A stretch of 22,799 bases of DNA from a virus, in IMG/VR virus record IMGVR_UViG_3300027844_000493, positions 1-22,799 of that record. One strand, written 5' to 3'. Of this stretch, positions 22,648-22,799 are shown piece by piece. Both the position numbers and the translations under genes were made by a program. The notes under the pieces are model-generated. The model did no database searches. It saw only the letters and a list, made by a program, of their open reading frames with translations, and was not told the origin of the DNA. The first letter of the stretch is position 1. Every line of letters starts with the position of its first letter.

Positions 22648-22799
22648 ATGGAATCGTATATAATAAAAATCTATCCTCATAAGTATATGGATAGAGCTAA
22701 TGGAGATCATTTCAAAGCAGATACAATAGCTTGTGAAGTATCAGATGTAATAGAAACCTTATTAAAGGTTTGGTATGGTACTAAGTTTAAGAACAATTG
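22648..22799 (+). CDS. Rightward protein of unknown function, partial
   Basis: An ATG at 22648 opens a frame that stays open to the right edge, giving 50 codons. The visible product starts MESYIIKIYPHKYMDRANGD and continues HFKADTIACEVSDVIETLLK, then KVWYGTKFKNN. The A/T-rich leader (AAAAATAATAAT) resembles other starts here. No family is recognised from this fragment. It is probably the next gene of the rightward, possibly early, set. Confidence 0.6.
   Translation, partial: MESYIIKIYPHKYMDRANGDHFKADTIACEVSDVIETLLKVWYGTKFKNN

Overview
The window looks like part of a tailed-phage genome of the crAss-like type (order Crassvirales or a close relative) that infects a Bacteroidota host. The evidence is the leftward order HU/IHF-like protein, Cys-rich protein, PD-(D/E)XK nuclease, TerL, very long portal, acidic scaffold and major capsid protein. 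The DNA is AT-rich, and leaders mostly lack Shine-Dalgarno sites. Two good matches to the Bacteroidota -7 promoter box (TAnnTTTG) lie just upstream of leftward genes. Family names come from motifs, gene order and length only, because no database search was possible. The sequence does not show the habitat or the exact host.

Layout. Positions 1-21549 form one block read leftward (minus strand) of tightly packed, often overlapping late genes. In transcription order these are: a 2171-residue multidomain virion or ejected-protein candidate (21549-15034); two small helical proteins; an L,D-transpeptidase-like putative lysis enzyme; a small winged-helix-like protein; an HU/IHF-like protein; a Cys-rich probable zinc protein; a RecB-like nuclease; two unknown proteins; a GroES-like co-chaperonin; TerL; portal; scaffold; major capsid protein; two probable head/connector proteins; and a truncated structural protein at the left edge. 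Hairpins lie just after the capsid gene and before the left-edge gene, which would let late genes be expressed at different levels.

At about 21.55-21.78 kb the coding direction switches. Rightward of this are a 90-residue unknown gene (21785-22057), a structured 590-bp non-coding stretch (22058-22647) and the first 50 codons of another unknown gene running off the right edge. The non-coding stretch holds four stem-loops, three perfect tandem 10-bp repeats, an A-tract and a small palindrome. It is a candidate control region, possibly a replication origin.

The most interesting object is the giant protein. It is divided by a recurring GGSLPxAQ-like motif. Between the copies lie a beta-barrel-like segment, a caspase-like His/Cys candidate peptidase, a zincin-like segment with a degenerate zinc motif, a LysM domain and a C-terminal ADP-ribosyltransferase-like segment. 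One hypothesis is a self-processing polyprotein or carrier whose modules act on the envelope or inside the host. The co-chaperonin next to the packaging genes is a second notable feature.
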